DNA from: Marisa cornuarietis
Taxonomy: Eukaryota > Mollusca > Gastropoda > Architaenioglossa > Ampullariidae
Direction: 5' to 3'
Length of the DNA stretch: 64,000 nt
Assembly (NCBI GenBank): GCA_004794655.1
Contig: SMMW01000003.1
Span: 19,548,501-19,612,500 of the forward strand
A program made the position numbers and the translations under genes. The notes under the pieces were generated by a model that was not told where the DNA came from, made no database searches, and saw nothing but the letters and a program-made list of their open reading frames with translations. This document shows, one piece after another, positions 49,501-60,952 of the stretch. Within the stretch, counting starts at the first letter, position 1, and each line of letters begins with the position of its first letter.

Positions 49501-52390
49501 ACATAAAAATGAGAATGTCATTGACTTATTATGATGAAATAGCACACTTATTTTATTTAATAGACATTTGCTATTTCAATAACTTGATTATCATCCTTGT
49601 AAGTATCAATATAGTTAACAATGATTTCCTTTATGCCATGCATGTTATTTTAATTCACAAGATTTTGAAAAGCAGAAGTCATTGTCACAAATTGTTTTCA
49701 CAAAAGAAACATGTTTAAACAGATTTTTTCTGAAAATAAAATTTGCGCTTGTTATTTAAGTTATCCCAAGAAACATATTGCTGAATTGACATTTCATTCA
49801 ATCAACAGTCTGCCAGCATGGATTTCAGTGCTTCACTAAGCAATGATTTGGTAATGGGGAAAATCTTAAGCACAAGGTAAAGGTTCCCAGTCACTTAATC
49901 CCCGACACTTAATTCCCTAGACTTTCAATCTGTAAGCACTTAATCCCCAGACACTTAATCCTAAAAATGAAATTTCAACTATAAAAATTATGAAGTCAGT
50001 GAAAAATTTAATTCAAATAATTATTTTTATATAAACATCACAATAAGTTTGACAATTAAAAATAAGTTTGACAATTAAAATAAATATTGAAAAACATTAA
50101 TATTTAAATCATGCCATTAACTTCAACGTTATTTCAACATCTATGACATCAGTTAAAGTTCATGTGAGCTATTAAATTCAATGTTCTTCAACAATATGAT
50201 ATGAAAATTGTTCTTAAGTGTTTGTGAGGTAATTGTTGTTAATCAATATGACAGGTAAGCTAATGATCGGAGGTACAGAAGACAATCCATTGCCTCACAT
50301 CACTGTACAATGTGCTAATTCTCCTGGCCAATACAGCGTATTTCCTCTGTGGACGTTTTTCTGTGCTTGCGCATGACTGTAGAACAGATGCTTTGTGTAG
50401 CTGACAATAATCCTTACGTAGACCATCAAGGAATGTCCACATTGTTGGATGGTGACAGGAGAAGAGAGATTAGAGGCCTCATACATTTCTCTATACAGGT
50501 TTAAGTGTGTGGGGATGACGTACTCTAAGTCAATGGTTTGACAGAAGCATTACACAATGGTTTATAAAGGATTAAGTGTCTGTGGATTAAGTGCCTAGGG
50601 ATTAAGTGTCTGGGGATTAAGTGACCAGACACCCAAGGTAAATCTTCTGGGCAAGCTGTTGAGATGTGAAAATAATTTTTGTAAGGTCTCCTATCACTCT
50701 TTGAATGAATAATAACAATTGTTGTATCATATACTTTGCATACTGACAGGCTGACATGTATGACTTGTCCCTCTTGAACAATATGCCGCCTGCTGCTTAT
50801 TTCAGTTGTCTAAGTATATTGTTGAATAGCACCTACCACTATTGACATTGACCAGTTTTTAATTGTAAGACCACTTTGACCTCAATGTAACTATAACTCT
50901 TCAAGGATAAAGCATCATCATAATAAACTTAAATGCAAATCTTCTTCTACAGGATCAATGTTGGTGTCCAAACATCTGCTATCGGGCCTTTGGACGTAAG
51001 ATGATTCTGTCTAGTTTTGTTTAAAATGAGTTACACATGCCAAGTCTCACACGTTTTGCAGATTTCTTACAGATGCTTCTCCTTTCTCATCTTATGGCAT
51101 AGTGCAAATTTCTTATGCAATTTTTGAATTTTTCAAATATGAGTAATAATTCAAACATCTTTTTTAACCAATCAGCTGTTTACATACATGAGTATTCAAT
51201 CTTCTTGCTGATTCTTTCTTTGATCTTTGAAGTTTCTGTGACTAACAGGTTGCTAATTGGAATAAATATATGATGAGAGATTTGAAAGTTTTCTGGCAGT
51301 TAAAAAAAATGCAAAGGCTGAATTTGATTTATGTAATATTTGTTTCTGACATTTTTATCTCAAATCCTGATCTTTGTGTTCATAGGCGAGTAACATCAAC
51401 ACTGTGGTACAGTTAGCAATGGAGATGTTTGTTGTGCCACAGTTAAATGGTAAGCATGTTTGTGAAACTTCTCGCTTTTCTTAGGTATGCTCATCTGTAG
51501 ATTATGTTTATTTATTCAATAAATCTTTAATAATGCTAACTCTTACATAATGCACAAAATCAACATGCAAAGCCACTGCATACCTTTGTGCTTTGTGGGT
51601 CACCCAAATGGCTGTGGGACCATGGCTTGACATTTTTTTCACCATATATTTTCACCAATGTGCTTAAAGTGGGGTGGACTAAGAACATCAACAGCATATT
51701 CTTATGGTAGGAACTTTTGAGAATCATGGTTGCAGCATAAAATGTTACATAAAATGTATTTTTCAGAAGTGGGCAGTAGAGGTTTCCCCCTTCCTAAAGT
51801 TGACAACCTGAAGTTTGTCAACTCTCGGCTTGAAATCTTGCAGGTAGGTATCACTGATGCTAAGGAATAAGATTGATTTGTTTTGAGCTGCAAATACACG
51901 ATCGAGTTATTGGTAAGTCATTTCATTAGCTGATACTGAGAGATCAGACATGACAATTCTAAAATTGCAAATTTATGCAATACTTTTTTTTCCTATCCAG
52001 TGATAACACAGTGGCATTTGTCCATTCTGAGCTTATTACTATTTAACAGTCATTGTTGATAGTGATGAGGCTCAAAGTTGTCAATGCTCAAGACAAGAAT
52101 ACACACTCTTAAGTCCAGTAAAACTGTGGGTGAGATTATTACAGAGTGTCATTTGAGTTTTCTCTCATTGACCAATTGGTGTTCACCATGCAGCAATAAT
52201 GACAGAAGAGGATAATAGATATTTTTAAAATCTTACTCAGAATAGTGTACTTCTATATATTTGTAAGTATATAGTACATTTTATAATACTTGTATGTCAT
52301 GAAATTCAAGTTTTTTTTGGATAAACTGGTGTTCATCTTGTGTTCCAGGGAGCGATTATGGTTGCAACTGATGTACAGTATGCTGTCTGA
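39709..52390 (+). CDS. LBP/BPI-family protein, gene 2 of the cluster (14 exons, 481 aa)
   Basis: Exons: 39709-39820, 41600-41699, 42007-42135, 42250-42323, 42740-42958, 44991-45085, 47704-47880, 48202-48279, 49008-49175, 49809-49876, 50953-50995, 51386-51449, 51767-51843, 52349-52390 (TGA). Phases are identical to gene 1 throughout; exon 3 is two codons shorter, exon 8 one longer, exon 14 two shorter. The product has 481 residues, the length of human LBP. The signal peptide region MSQPKFLLFVSCYLL is followed by an unusual Asp (SSDQA) where gene 3 has Val. The BPI disulfide cysteines in exon 5 (AGCRS, LLCNE), the proline-rich linker in exon 7 and the paired cysteines in exon 8 are kept; the extra gene 1 cysteine in exon 9 is Ser here. 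A MULE-like element interrupts the start of intron 10, and the exon 2 acceptor is tandemly duplicated. The coding frame is intact. Confidence 0.92.
40523..40584. repeat. (CA)n microsatellite, intron 1 of LBP/BPI gene 2
   Basis: About 31 CA units followed by imperfect cacgca units to about 40608. The equivalent place in gene 3 has a (CT)n run with cacgcacgcacg. Confidence 0.95.
41175..41250 (-). repeat. (TAA)n-anchored hairpin repeat, reverse orientation
   Basis: aagcgctaagagcatgctct followed by tgtgaatatgcgctataaaaatcttcac and (tat)n. This is the reverse complement of the repeat inside the L2-like LINE at 22541-22640, nearly identical over about 60 bp. It lies in intron 1 of LBP/BPI gene 2. 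Confidence 0.75.
41535..41606 (+). repeat. 36-bp tandem duplication covering the exon 2 splice acceptor of gene 2
   Basis: Two adjacent 36-bp units starting tctgacgtttatta (41535-41570 and 41571-41606) each contain an acceptor ending TTACAG|CAAACG. The downstream one matches the exon start in gene 1. Using the upstream one would add exactly 12 codons without a stop. Confidence 0.85.
44835..44920 (+). repeat. Short hairpin repeat plus (AT)n
   Basis: taataatacattgaatttgc then atagcgccat, a spacer, atggcgctttacaatatata and an AT run. Inverted GGCGC/GCGCC halves suggest a relative of the (TAA)n-anchored family. It lies in intron 5 of LBP/BPI gene 2. Confidence 0.5.
45390..45760 (+). mobile_element. 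Degraded LINE RT fragment, intron 6 of gene 2
   Basis: Across frames the plus strand reads YLKRNKAPVPDGIHAEMLKA, then YPKAWRDATMIRIFKTGNRD and SPDNYS. This corresponds to the KAPGPDGI and W..A.I..I.K.G..D.P.NYR boxes of LINE reverse transcriptases. It is interrupted by stops; the clade is not resolved. Confidence 0.65.
46385..46530. repeat. Two-copy tandem repeat (about 75 bp unit)
   Basis: atcttcttcgaatccttcct...ttccgagaaataatatcca occurs at about 46404-46451 and again at about 46488-46532 with few changes. It lies in intron 6 of LBP/BPI gene 2. Confidence 0.7.
47137..47427 (+). other. Unidentified 96-codon ORF in intron 6 of gene 2
   Basis: ATG to TGA open frame with protein-like composition (for example KLRSCWRMPVKIPVFW and LLWSRVVNNLLFAFDN). 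It has no recognised domain. It is on the sense strand of LBP/BPI gene 2 but absent from gene 1. A transposon or retrocopy remnant is more likely than a host gene. Confidence 0.3.
49882..50633. mobile_element. MULE-like transposon (752 bp) at the exon 10 donor of LBP/BPI gene 2
   Basis: Flanked by perfect 9-bp direct repeats caaggtaaa (49873-49881 and 50634-50642), the duplication size typical of Mutator-like elements. The ends are inverted repeats starting GGT and built of CACTTAATCCCC-type subunits: about four copies at the left end (49890-49965), mirrored as GGATTAAGTG units at the right end (50570-50625). Inside, the minus strand near 50442-50260 reads HHPTMWTFLDGLRKDY, similar to the HPNIWxFIDxLKxEQ box near the C terminus of MULE transposases. 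Too short to be autonomous. Confidence 0.75.
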
Positions 52391-55364
52391 ACATGCAGGA
52401 TGAAATTTGTTGTAGTCATTGTAGTTTAAATTTCGCTTCATATTCTTACCAAACAACCTTGAAAAAGTATTTTGAATTATACAAGATTATTTTGAAAAAA
52501 AGGTACAGCATTTTTTTCCCTAACGTAAAGTTTTCAAAAGTTAGTGGAGGAGAATCATGCTTGGTGAAGACTGAGTGACTGTAAACTAGTGATAATCATT
52601 CAAGGAATAGGTTTCACAAAGCTTAGATCCAATTGACTATGTAGTGGGTGAGCACTGTGAATCAGTCAGCTGCCTACCCATGACAACATACAGTAATTAT
52701 TTCTTTGGTTACAAAACTTGAAATTAATTGCCACACATAATCCATGCCAATTTATATCTATATATATATATATATTATAGATGCTGATCTTTTAGAGTCT
52801 TTGGATAGATTCTGCACCATTCATTAATGTACATAAACTCTAGTTAAGCAAATATTTTAATATCATGGCTGGACTTAAAAATTTGAGAAAAAATATTAAT
52901 TACTGGGTATGTAATATTTGCAAGAACTTTTAATATTAGAAATAGAAAGACAAGTATATATTGTAGTTCCAATTAACGCACTTTGTGTAAGCCATAAAGC
53001 AGCCTACCTAAATGTCAGCATGTCGCTGCTAGTCTTGAAGGAGGATTTTTTTTCTGAAGGAGCAGAGGATTTTTTTTTGCTTTTGAACCCTGTTCCTTTG
53101 GTTGCTTTCCCATGCTTTTTCAGTCAGCACCTCTTAAATGCATGGCTTATGTCTGAGTTGTTCTTCTGTTAATAGGCAATAGACTGAACAAAAACAGACA
53201 TAAATAGGGACACAACATTAATAATATATTGAGACATATTAACAGCCTTGTATACAAACAGAAAAGAATCATGAAAAGATACAGAGTGCTTGTAACGAAA
53301 AGTGCACAGTTCAAGCATGTTAATTCATGTTCTAACTGCAACTGTGAAAGTAAAGATTATCTCACAAGCATCTATGTATCCTATGCTCTAGTAACATAAC
53401 TGGGTGCACATGAAAAGCATAATTCTGTCTTTTAATATTCAAAGAGGGACGCCTGTGCCCCATCCAGTGTATAGGTAATGAAGTGGACAAGAGTTGTTCA
53501 GATACTATCTCCCCATTTTAAAGACTATTATCAGAATTGCTGACTGAATTATGCACTGAATCTGACTTCTTTGTTGAAAATAAAAATATCTTGAGTATCC
53601 ATGACTTTTGTTGAAATATCTTAATCTTTCATGACTTTTAGGGCTGTTGTGCTTTCAGCAAAGCTAGAAAAACGTTATGTGAATTCTTCTGATTTTCCTG
53701 TGAAACAGAAGCTTCCATGTTTAGTTGTTTAGGTCCTTATATGTGATAAAACTGATTAAAGTTATACTACCACAACCCCGCTACGTGTGACTCTCACTCT
53801 CTATCTTCAAATCACACGCACGGGCCAGACAATTAAATACGTGTTCTTTCACACAAAAAGAATAAAATGACTTGCCTGAGCAGATCTGCCTACTTTTACT
53901 AAGCAACACAAAATAACATAAAAAAGCCTGACTACGATCTATAACCTTCCTTGAAACAGATATTCCAGTATGCACATCCTCTGTTCACTAACAATAGTCA
54001 CAATTCGATACGTTTCAATCTTCTTCCAAGAAAAATAATTGTTCCAATTGCTCTCCACACATGGAATCCAAAGCAAAACTGGGATTTAGAGTATCCTCAA
54101 CTGAAATGTTCCGGTAATAATCCAATGCTCCCCCACATATAATCCAATGCGAAACTAGGATTTAGAATATCTTCAACTTAAATGTTCCTCACGGCTTTAC
54201 AACGATCACAGGCTTAATGGCTAGGCGTTGATGCGTCGCTCCTAAATTAACTTGACCCCCAAAAGCAAAGCGTTCCTCTACGTAAACACACAGGTGCAAC
54301 GACTCGATCGTCATTGACTCTCGAATACACAACAATATTTCGATATAAACGACTTGGCGCTTAACATCCAGGTTCGAACCAAAAAATCATCCCTGCTCAG
54401 TTCAACGTCTCACTCTCTCGCCTTTTCTTATTCTTCTTCTCAACGATTCTCTTTTTCGCGTCACACGTCTTTCGACATCATCCATACGCATTCAGACAAA
54501 CTGACGTCATTCACGCTCTTTCGTTCTTCCACGTGAGCGGAGGCCTACGACCATAGCTAGATCTGTGACGTCTGTGATTCTCTTATGACTCTACAGTCAT
54601 TTATATGGAGAGATTCATGCAGGAAAGGTTGAGGTTTGCTCTATAATCATATTAAGGTGTTTTGGTTTTTATTTTGGCTACACTGTTACAATTTTTTCAA
54701 AGTGATCAAAGTTCATGTGCATCAGGGGAGCAACATCATTTTTAAAGAGTTAAAGACTTGTCAATAAAGATGTTTCTCTAAGATTTATTAGGAATAATTT
54801 CATGCTACAGAGGTGAAATGCTGCTTCATAAATGAGATGCACACTAATTATATTGGAATAGCACACATATATAAAAGGAGAAATTAAGTTGACTGAAATT
54901 ATTATAGCCAATACACATCTCAGATAAGTGCCTAGACCATTTTTTCAAAATTTTGACGATAAAGGTGACTACAGACTAATGAGCTCGATCTGGACAATTT
55001 CAGTTTTAATTTTTTAAGCTTTCTTACACTAACTCACTTGACTCAAGTCTGAATAGTACTTCCCACTCAGTTTTCTCAGTTTTGCATAGAAAAACACTGC
55101 CGTTTTCATTCTCCAGCTCTGACAAATTCCTATCCAATATTCATCTAACATAATGGCAAATAATTTTGCATTAGGGCCACAAAAATTGGACACGTAATTG
55201 CTTGAAAGCTGCTCAGAATACATTAACATGATCCCTTCATTTAAACATTCCAAAGAATTGTGCCCAAACTGCTTATACCAAGTAAAATGATTTTTTTACA
55301 GCATTGAAATTTATGAATGATAATTATGAATGATAATTCGTAAATGATCATAAAAATACCACAG
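52391..55364. other. Intergenic downstream of LBP/BPI gene 2
   Basis: AT-rich; holds a 77-bp-spaced duplication around gggatttagagtatcctcaa (54085) and its variant (54160), and a pyrimidine-rich block at 54380-54540. No gene was recognised on either strand. Confidence 0.5.
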
Positions 55365-56097
55365 ACTAGTGTGTAGTGCGGGTGCGCTGAATAATTGCTG
55401 AAATGTTCTCATCATGTATAAAGTCTAAATGAATCTCTATCACCGATTCAGAATTGTTTGCTTCACTTACAGACCGTTGTTCAGACTTTGCCTCTCAGTT
55501 GAATTAGTGACCTTATAAATTAAACATCCGGAAGTCTCCATGTTTCACAAAAAACAGGTGAATAAGAAAACATTTGGACATCACCCAGATGTACTCTTTC
55601 GTTTGGATCCAACAACCCAGGAATGAATACAACTTTTCGTTTACTCTTGATTTTGCGTAGAAATTTGACAAAGATTTTAAAATGTTCTCTCTAGACATTC
55701 ATTAAGCCGTTAACGGATGTTTATCCAGAGCAAGTTGAAAGGCTAGCGTTTCCTTTAGGTTTTTCTCATAGACAGTAACTTTTAAAAGGGCACTGTTTTC
55801 TGCGGGAAAAAGTTTTTGCACGATGTGGTGTATTTGGGGTAGATTCAGAGAAAGTAGCATGTCTTTCACACAGTGACCCTCACCTGCTCGCACTCAAGGT
55901 TTACATCAGGTTTGCAGTAAGCATCAGAGCCTTATGGTGTTTAACCGTTAATTTTGTCAATGTTTGAAATTTTAATAGCTTTTCTTAAGGCAACAACTAT
56001 TTATCCCAGGTGCAAATGTACTGCACTGGACAGCTGCGAGACTAGAATTGTTATAGGCAAGACGACACGTCATGGTCTTTTAATTCAATAATTTGGA

Positions 56098-56101
56098 TGA
56101 A

Positions 56102-56154
<53 letters not shown>

Positions 56155-56158
56155 CGAT
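56098..56158. repeat. (GAT)n microsatellite
   Basis: About 20 gat/atg units, present only in the second duplication copy. Confidence 0.95.
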
Positions 56159-57669
56159 GAAACATACGTTACAACGAAAACTTTATTTTCGTGGCAAAGC
56201 GGATAATAAAATACAGTACAGGTATATATGTATGATAGGAGAGAAAAATTAAGGCACAAATAACACCGTAGACACCTCCCAGTCTAAAACCACACAAAAG
56301 CAACATCCTACAATGCGCGCGAGAGATAAATGATGACAGGTTATACACATTCTTTTACATCACTTGAATTATTTATTCAAGGCACGAAACACTTTCTTAT
56401 TCAGTATTCGCGCTATGTGTCGTATGCGGTCAGGAGACGGGGATACAAAAGAATGCAAATGCAGGCTCCTTTCGGCAAGAGGTGCACGAATTTATTGTCT
56501 AAAGGGCAGTATCTGGAAACAAATCCCTTGTGAAACTGATGGATAGAATCCTGGAGTAGTTTGCATTACTTTACTTGCTAATCTGAGTGTGACGCACGTA
56601 ACAGCTTCGCTCTTCTTTACAGGTGTCGAACTTTTAGCGTCCGTACGCGGGGTGGTCACAAGTGTTACTCATTCTCCCCCGACCAGGACTTGCGGTAGAG
56701 TTGAGAACATCGCCGGGCAAAGAGACTGAAGTCAGAGTTAGAACTGCCTGTGTTCTCCATTGAATAATAATAAGAAGAAAGAGAAAAAGAGAATAAGAAA
56801 GAAGAGAAGGATGAATAGTGCAAAGGAAACAACAAAAAGGCAGCTGAACTTTTAACTGTAATTTAACTGTTCTCGTTTCCCTTTATTGTTCGTTCTTTAT
56901 TTTTAAAGCAGGGATGATAATATTAAACATTTTTAATTCATTCCCACTGGTGACTGACATACGATACTCCATCTGGGTTTGGGTACAATGTTTTTACTTT
57001 ACGCAAATGGGTATAAGTTTACACCCGTGACTGTACGAGAGAGGCTAGATTATCTGGTCTCTCTGACTGTACCCATTCACCATCTGCATCAATTTTTGAG
57101 CAAGCGGCTGCCACGGTTTTCTGCAGTCGTGGACTTCTTGAAGCACCAGTCTGTTGCAGCTGCACCTAAAGCAGAAGTGTTCCCTGAATTAGTGGATAAG
57201 CTATAACGCCTGGTTACTTTTCTTATACAGACTGTCAGGAGGATTGCTACAACTGTTCCTTATGTCTAGTGATATACCAAGCTACTATTAAAAGCTATAC
57301 TTGTTTAAAAACTTCAACTTCATTTTTATCTTGGCTGATCTCAGCAGGGATTTGTTTTGTATCCTGCCCTTCCCGAAACATAACTGTTTTCTGGGGCCAG
57401 TTGCACAACACATTTCTAATTTTAAACACTTTTAGACCTTAAATCATTTTAGATAATCAGCTAAGTGGACACCACAATTTTAGAATTTTAAAAACTAAAA
57501 CTGCTTTAAGTAAGATAAAGTTGTTTAAGTCTGACTTTCCGTCCTGTCAGTACAATTTTTTGTATGTTTTTGTGCAATGCATCTAAATGGGCATATAAAA
57601 GATTTTGCTTCTTTAGAACAGTTTTAAGGTTTAGAAACATGCTGTGCAACTGGACACTGAGCTCTTAGT

Positions 57670-58965
57670 ACTGCTTTAGAAGAGGAAAGTGGAGAAGAGG
57701 ATATTAATGTCTTTACATAAGAGGAGGTGCGCCGCCAACTTCTCGAAGTGCACATTCAAAAGGCAGCCGGTCCTGACAAAGACCTACTATCCTAAGGAAC
57801 TGTGCTGACCATCTTCCAAAATCTTACGTGTTATCTTTAACTTGGCTCTTTCAAACAGTTTTGTTCCATCATGTTGGAAAACTTCCTGCATAGTGCCAGT
57901 GCCGAAGAAAAGTCTGGTGTTAGAATTACACGATTTAAGCCCCGTTGCATTAGCCTCTGCTGTAATTAAAGTTTTTGAAAAGCTTGTACTCAGACACTTA
58001 CTTGTCCTGGTTCAAGACTCATTAGACCCTCTACAGTTCGCCTATAGAAATAAACGTAGTATAGAAGATGCTGTTTTATAAGTCTTAAATAGAATTTACG
58101 CACATCTGGAGAACCCCAACACCTGTATGTTTTTTTTATTTCTCCAGTGCTTTCAATACAATGCAATGTCATTTGCTTGTTCAAAGACTAATTCGGATGA
58201 ATGTTGATACCAAAACTTCTTTATGGATCTTAGGCTATCTGACCAAAAAACTTCAGTTTATAAGAATTTCTAGTAATGTCATTTTTGATACTCTGTACAC
58301 CAGTAATAGTGCTCACATGGAACGGTACTCTCTCCTTTATTGTTTGCCCTGTACATGGCGGACTGTAGAGACAGTAACAAAAACTGCCCTATAGTTACAT
58401 TTGCAGACGACACCAGACGTACAGGACTGATTTCTAACGATGATGGCTTCTACTACAGACAGGGGATTGCAGTAAGATGCAGCCCCCTGACTTTTGGCCT
58501 GGTGTGCTGGGGTGAGAGTATAGCAAAACAGGAGAGGGACAAGCTAAACAAAAACATTAAAAAAGCAGGTGTGATTGGGACGGTGCAGAATGACTTTGAG
58601 ACACTACATCACAAGCTTCTGTACAACAAACTGACTACACGCTTAGCCGATGACTCTCATCTGCTCCGACAGGAATTTGACACCAGACGCATAGACAGAA
58701 GTGGTAGGTTTAGAGTTCCCTGAGCCAGAACCGCACGATATCTGCACTCTTTTATTCCGGCGGCAATTTGCATATACACCCAAATCATGGATAGGAAACG
58801 ATTTTAAGTGAAGGTTATCATGCAGCTGTCACCCGTACCCGTTTTTTTTGTTTTTGTTTTTGTTTTTCTTACTTAAGGTATCATGTAATGTCTGATGTTA
58901 TATTCGCATGGCAGATAAATAATAATTTCCCGAGAGGGATTAATAAAGATGTTTTGTATTGTATT
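57670..58965 (+). mobile_element. CR1/Rex-like LINE, 5'-truncated, upstream of gene 3
   Basis: Plus-strand pieces in order: EEVRRQLLEVHIQKAAGPDK; CWKTSCIVPVPKK; LxPVALASAVIKVFEKLVLR; LDPLQFAYRNKRSIEDAV; SSAFNT; FADDT followed by GLISNDD; and a C-terminal tail ending at 58723. An approximately 200-bp 3' UTR follows, ending taataaagatgttttgtatt. Several frameshifts and stops are present. It is absent from the corresponding place upstream of gene 2. Confidence 0.85.
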
Positions 58966-59745
58966 TGTAAAGCTCGAGTCAAACGTTGAGGTAAGGTTGT
59001 CAAAGAGCATAAAATATGCCACTGCCCATGCTCATTTAAAGACATGCTTCCAAAGCACGTCGTCTCCATCTTTTCTCAGGATAACGCGGGAAGTAGTCCA
59101 GCCACCCGGTTAATGATATGAGAAGTTGTATCTACTTATACGAGTCCACAACGAATTATTTTTGCAGTTAATCGTGAGACTTTATTATTCAATAAACTGT
59201 ACACACGAACGTACGTAAGTTTTCTGGTTGCATAATGCAGCCCGTTCATGCTTGTTTGTGCGTGCGCTATGGTTAATCTACTAGCTGGTTAAATGCTAGC
59301 TTTAAATTGACTCATTTCTGACAACGTATGATTTCTGGTTGAAAATAAATTCTTTATTTAATTTTAAACTGGGTCTTTGTTGGGAAGATTCACTCTTCTG
59401 CAGGTTCACACCATAAACTACAAAGAAGAAAAACACTTGTCCTCATACTTCCTCGATTCCAGAATTGACGACTGTATGCTGCCAGCATTTATCATGCATG
59501 TGTGTTCTTTGTGTAAAGTACTTTGAGTTCACATTAATGGTGGAGAAAGGTGATATAGAAATAGTTATCATTATTATTATAAATAAACGTGTTTGTGGCC
59601 TCGCACCAGTCACTTGACCTTCAGGTGTTTGGGCGTCTGACGGCCGCGCAATTTCTTCAAGAACAGAGCGTAGGTTGTTTAGACTAAGAAGATGCTAAAA
59701 CCCACCTCGAACATTGGCACACGGATGTGGGTAGTAGTCACGTAC

Positions 59746-59815
59746 GAAGGTTTTCCTATCCTGAAAAAGGATGTTGACAATGTACACAAGGGTATTATCC
59801 TCAGACGCTTATAAA
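59746..59815 (+). promoter_or_regulatory. Proximal promoter of LBP/BPI gene 3
   Basis: TATAAA at 59810-59815 in the shared GACGCTTATAAAC context, 39 nt before the ATG. The kappaB-like position reads AAGGTTTTCC (59747-59756). The sequence is nearly identical to the gene 2 promoter. Confidence 0.5.
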
Positions 59816-59848
59816 CCCCCAGGTCGGAGTACAAGTAATCTGTTCACC

Positions 59849-59960
59849 ATGTCACAGCCGAAGTTTCTCCTTTTTGTAAGCTGTTACCTGCTGTCGTCTG
59901 TTCAGGCTGCAACCGAGCCTGGATTTCAAGTAAGAATTACCAAGCGAGGCCTGGATTACG
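59849..59960 (+). CDS. LBP/BPI-family protein, gene 3, exon 1 only
   Basis: 112-bp first coding exon, with the same length and phase as in genes 1 and 2, ending at a perfect GTAAGT donor. It encodes a clean signal peptide (MSQPKFLLFVSCYLL, then SSVQA) and the start of the mature protein (ATEPGFQVRIT, KRGLDY). It is nearly identical to gene 2 exon 1 except for the Val/Asp and Glu/Asn changes. Intron 1 resembles that of gene 2 to about 60890 and then holds a LINE up to the window end. Exons 2-14 are not in the window, so whether the gene is complete cannot be told. Confidence 0.8.
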
Positions 59961-60893
59961 GTAAGTGACGGGTGATTAAGCACAGCTTCTATGTAAACTT
60001 GCAAATATGAACTGGGGAGTATAGCGTCAGTCTTGTTTTCCCCGTCGTCCCATTTCTACAGTAAGTAACATCCATATAAAGGTGTTATAATATATATATA
60101 TATATATACATAATATAATGGAAATGGTTAAAACTAAAGTCGTCAATATTCAGCAGCAACACAACAATATCCATACGCTTGCGCTTTCGACTGCTAATAT
60201 TTTCTGTAGCACCTTCACCAGTCTCGCTTTCTTTAGCATGCTGAAACGTAAAGTGCAGGTGATTAGCTGCTCACTAAATTGATGAGGTGTTCGGCCGCGA
60301 CAGGTTCTGAAACAGATGAGTCGTGGAGTTTTTATTTCTCGAATACTGTTTTTTTTTTCCTCTTTTTTTGCGATTTTGAGTTTGAAACGTAATGGAGTGC
60401 TACGAATGGAATCTTTAGAGCGCTACATTCTGATACTGTCCATATGGTGTTTAAAGACCTGCAATAGTCAGTCTTCTGTGCAAAAAGTTTCAACAAGAAA
60501 TAAAAAATGTAGTAAATTGTCTTTCCAGCCTTAAAGGCCAAGCTGAATTCTAAATTATTATGACCGTTTTTAAAGCCTGAGTAAAAAAAACCAAACTCTT
60601 TCCTGTTCGCGAGGCAGAAATTCCTGAGTTTAGAACTTACAAGGACAAGACCAAGTGAAGTTAAAAAGTATACTGATTTCTCCTCATTGGGGTCCAAGCT
60701 ACGGTAGTCCTTAGTTAAAACTTAGTCCGTGTGCATTTCTCAAAAAAAAATTAAATTTCGCCACATTTTTGAAAGAAACTAATGGAAGCTGTATGTTCTG
60801 AGATTAAATTCATTTTTGACTTGGGCCAGCCTTAGAGGAGAAGAAAGAAACAATTATCGAAACTGGATCCAACTGTGGAAGTATGAAAACATT

Positions 60894-60896
<3 letters not shown>

Positions 60897-60925
<29 letters not shown>

Positions 60926-60940
60926 ACGCACGCACGCGCG
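60897..60940. repeat. (CT)n microsatellite with CACG repeats
   Basis: ctctctct run to about 60925 and then cacgcacgcacgcgcg, just before the LINE 3' end. Confidence 0.9.
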
Positions 60941-60952
60941 ATTTTCTTCTCA

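Larger units (their letters stand above)
55365..59848 (+). repeat. Upstream part of tandem duplication unit, copy 2
   Basis: Homologous to 37240-39708 in the same order, broken by a (GAT)n expansion at 56098-56158 and by an insertion of about 2 kb between cagtcgtggacttcttg (about 57137) and tatgagaagttgtatct (about 59118). That insertion contains the CR1/Rex-like LINE. This fixes a duplication period near 18.1 kb. Confidence 0.8.
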
